This document shows positions 42,855-44,340 of a stretch of 44,340 bases of DNA, piece after piece (the first letter of the stretch is position 1; every line of letters begins with the position of its first letter). The stretch lies in NCBI GenBank assembly GCA_009921265.1, contig RFYV01000023.1, positions 1-44,340 of the forward strand, given 5' to 3'. This DNA is from Betaproteobacteria bacterium. GTDB taxonomy: Bacteria; Pseudomonadota; Gammaproteobacteria; Burkholderiales; Burkholderiaceae_C. Below the pieces are notes generated by a model. That model did not search any database. It was not told the origin of the DNA and saw only the letters and a program-made list of their open reading frames with translations. The position numbers and the translations under genes are program-made.

Positions 42855-43759
42855 ATCAAACCACCATGTTGCAGGCCTCATCGATTGATGAGCTCATTGC
42901 GCAGCTCGCAGATGTAGGTTATCAAGCAGAACGCCGTTTGGCCACTGCTTTATTTTTAAGTTTGAAATTGCAACGCCCTTTGTTGCTAGAAGGCGAGCCT
43001 GGTGTTGGCAAGACAGAATTAGCAAAAGCGTTGGCGCAAGTTTTAAACAAACAATTGATTAGACTTCAATGCTATGACGGCATGGAACAAAGAGAAGCGC
43101 TGTATGAATGGAACTATGCGGCTCAATTGCTTCACATGCGTGCCGCGCACGACCAAAGTACAAGCGACGCCATTGAGCGCGAGGTCTATCAAGAAAAATA
43201 TTTGATTCGCAGGCCCCTTTTGCAAGCACTTCAAGCGCCCGCGCCAGGCGCTGTGTTACTCATCGATGAAGTCGATCGCGCTGACGAGCCCTTTGAAGCT
43301 TTTTTACTAGAATATTTAGGCGAGTATCAAATCAGCATTCCAGAGCTGGGGACGATCAAAGCGCAAACAACACCCGTGACGATTCTCACCAGCAATCGCA
43401 CGCGAGATTTAAATGATGCGATCAAACGTCGCTGCCTGTATCACTGGATGGAATATCCAGAGCACGAAAGAGAACTGGCTATTGTTCGCGCAAAGGTACC
43501 GCAGGCCAGCATCGATTTGGCACAGCAAGTGGCTACTTTTGTTGGGCGAGTCAGAAGTCAAAATAATTTGCACACATTTGAACGCAGTCCTGCGATTGCA
43601 GAAACTGTGGAATGGGCAAGAGCCTTGGTTGCACTCGACACACATTCACTCAATCGACAGGTGATTGAAGATACCGCCGGCATCTTGTTTAAACAACGCG
43701 AAGATGTAGATGCTTTTATTCCATTAATCGAAGAATTATTAGCACCCGAGGCCACGTAA
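42851..43759 (+). CDS. coxD: MoxR-type AAA+ ATPase, CoxD-like
   Basis: 302 residues. Walker A GEPGVGKTEL (about 47-56), Walker B LLIDEVDRAD and sensor-1 ILTSNRTRDL are in place, with an AAA lid C-terminal. CoxD-like proteins help insert the copper-sulfur-molybdenum cofactor of CO dehydrogenase; MoxR proteins in general work with a von Willebrand partner. It overlaps coxM by 4 bases and the next gene by 1. Confidence 0.9.
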   Translation: MNQTTMLQASSIDELIAQLADVGYQAERRLATALFLSLKLQRPLLLEGEPGVGKTELAKALAQVLNKQLIRLQCYDGMEQREALYEWNYAAQLLHMRAAHDQSTSDAIEREVYQEKYLIRRPLLQALQAPAPGAVLLIDEVDRADEPFEAFLLEYLGEYQISIPELGTIKAQTTPVTILTSNRTRDLNDAIKRRCLYHWMEYPEHERELAIVRAKVPQASIDLAQQVATFVGRVRSQNNLHTFERSPAIAETVEWARALVALDTHSLNRQVIEDTAGILFKQREDVDAFIPLIEELLAPEAT

Positions 43760-44340
43760 TGAATGGCTCGCTCTCCGATCAGTTGGTTGATTTCGGTCGT
43801 TTATTGCGTCGTGCTGGCGTGATGATCGACAGTGAACGCATCGGGTTGGCGATTCAATCAGCGTCTTGGGTGGGTGTATCGAATATGCGTGATTTTCAAT
43901 CGGCTTTGTCCAGCGTATTTGTGAGCCAACAACAAGATCTTGATGTGTTTAATCAACTCTTTGATCTTTTTTTTCTACAATCGCGTGACGAAAATCATTT
44001 ACTTTCACCACTCAACGCATCTTCAACAGAAAAAAATAAAAAATCTCAAGATCGATTGCGCCTGCAACAGTTGTTAAATAGTTCCCCGTCGATTTCTTCA
44101 AAAATAAATCAAGAAACTGTGTTTCAACACAACGCACCATTAACAGCCAGCGAATTGACACGCTTACAACAAGCAGATTTTAAAAATTTAAGCCACGCTG
44201 AATTTTTGCAAGTGATGCGTTTGGCCCAACAGATTGAACTACCTTTGCCGCAAGTTTTAGGAAGAAGAACCGCTTCAGGTTCACGAGGCCATCATTTGGA
44301 TTGGCCTAAAGCATTGCGACAAACAGCCCGACATGGTGGA
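43759..44340 (+). CDS. coxE: CoxE-like VWA protein, N-terminal part
   Basis: At least 194 residues, cut by the right edge. MNGSLSDQLVDFGRLLRRAGVMIDSERIGLAI fits the start of CoxE proteins (von Willebrand factor A domain further downstream, not visible here), as do the FFLQSRD and LPLPQVLGRRT stretches. Its ATG overlaps the coxD stop (TAATG). CoxE works with CoxD in cofactor maturation. Confidence 0.8.
   Translation, partial: MNGSLSDQLVDFGRLLRRAGVMIDSERIGLAIQSASWVGVSNMRDFQSALSSVFVSQQQDLDVFNQLFDLFFLQSRDENHLLSPLNASSTEKNKKSQDRLRLQQLLNSSPSISSKINQETVFQHNAPLTASELTRLQQADFKNLSHAEFLQVMRLAQQIELPLPQVLGRRTASGSRGHHLDWPKALRQTARHGG

Noticed and set aside
1..44340. CRISPR arrays, insertion sequences, rRNA and tRNA genes
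   Set aside because: No repeated spacer-repeat units, transposase motifs or cloverleaf-like sequence were seen by reading; a computed scan would be decisive.

Overview
The window looks like chromosomal DNA from a low-to-moderate GC betaproteobacterium, most likely Burkholderiales-like. This is inferred from the gene set (cbb3 oxidase with ccoG and fixH genes, paired YeeE/YedE proteins, an oxygen-responsive FNR, a CoxMDE-type locus) and the compact layout; there is no rRNA or tRNA to confirm it. Genes are packed tightly. Many convergent pairs abut or overlap, and many operon neighbours share ATGA or TAATG stop/start overlaps.

Region 1 (1-1055) holds the start of a GC-richer unidentified gene running off the left edge, then about 800 bases of AT-rich DNA with no convincing gene.

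Region 2 (1056-21917) reads as a phosphate-starvation island. It carries polyphosphate enzymes (PPK2, PPX, PPK1), a SixA-like phosphatase, an exported phytase-type esterase and an alkaline phosphatase. It also carries a set for replacing phospholipids: OlsB-like ornithine acyltransferase, PlcP-like phospholipase C, OlsA/PlsC-like acyltransferase, LplT-like transporter, UDP-glucose dehydrogenase and a GT4 glycosyltransferase. Candidate Pho boxes (CTGTCAT-like heptamers at exact 11-base spacing, often followed after 10 bases by a -10 element) precede most transcription units. A less understood group sits inside: a membrane-anchored class-III aminotransferase, a phosphatidylserine decarboxylase and an Mpo1/DUF962-like membrane protein. 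The aminotransferase and the Mpo1-like gene have their own Pho-box candidates. This group is the best candidate here for an undescribed lipid pathway.

Region 3 (22012-29294) carries an Old Yellow Enzyme, a lipoprotein NirK nitrite reductase fused to cytochrome c with a small CGHC-motif partner, an HMA/DUF4395 pair, a BigR-type sulfur locus (ArsR repressor, two YeeE/YedE proteins, persulfide dioxygenase, DUF2892 protein) and a hemerythrin-like protein. Region 4 (29288-40437) is the microaerobic respiration block: DsbD_2/TauE-like membrane protein, HemN, FNR, a complete ccoI-S-N-O-Q-P-G-fixH set with two tiny genes (ccoS, ccoQ), and a universal stress protein. FNR-like sites of 8 to 10 matches out of 10 lie before nirK, the HMA gene, hemerythrin, hemN/fnr, ccoN and ccoI/uspA; several fit class-II promoter geometry.

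Region 5 (40438-44340) has a LysR regulator, a small membrane protein and the start of a coxM-coxD-coxE-like operon cut by the right edge. No CRISPR array, insertion sequence or tRNA was seen. All functions are read from motifs and context; no database search was possible.
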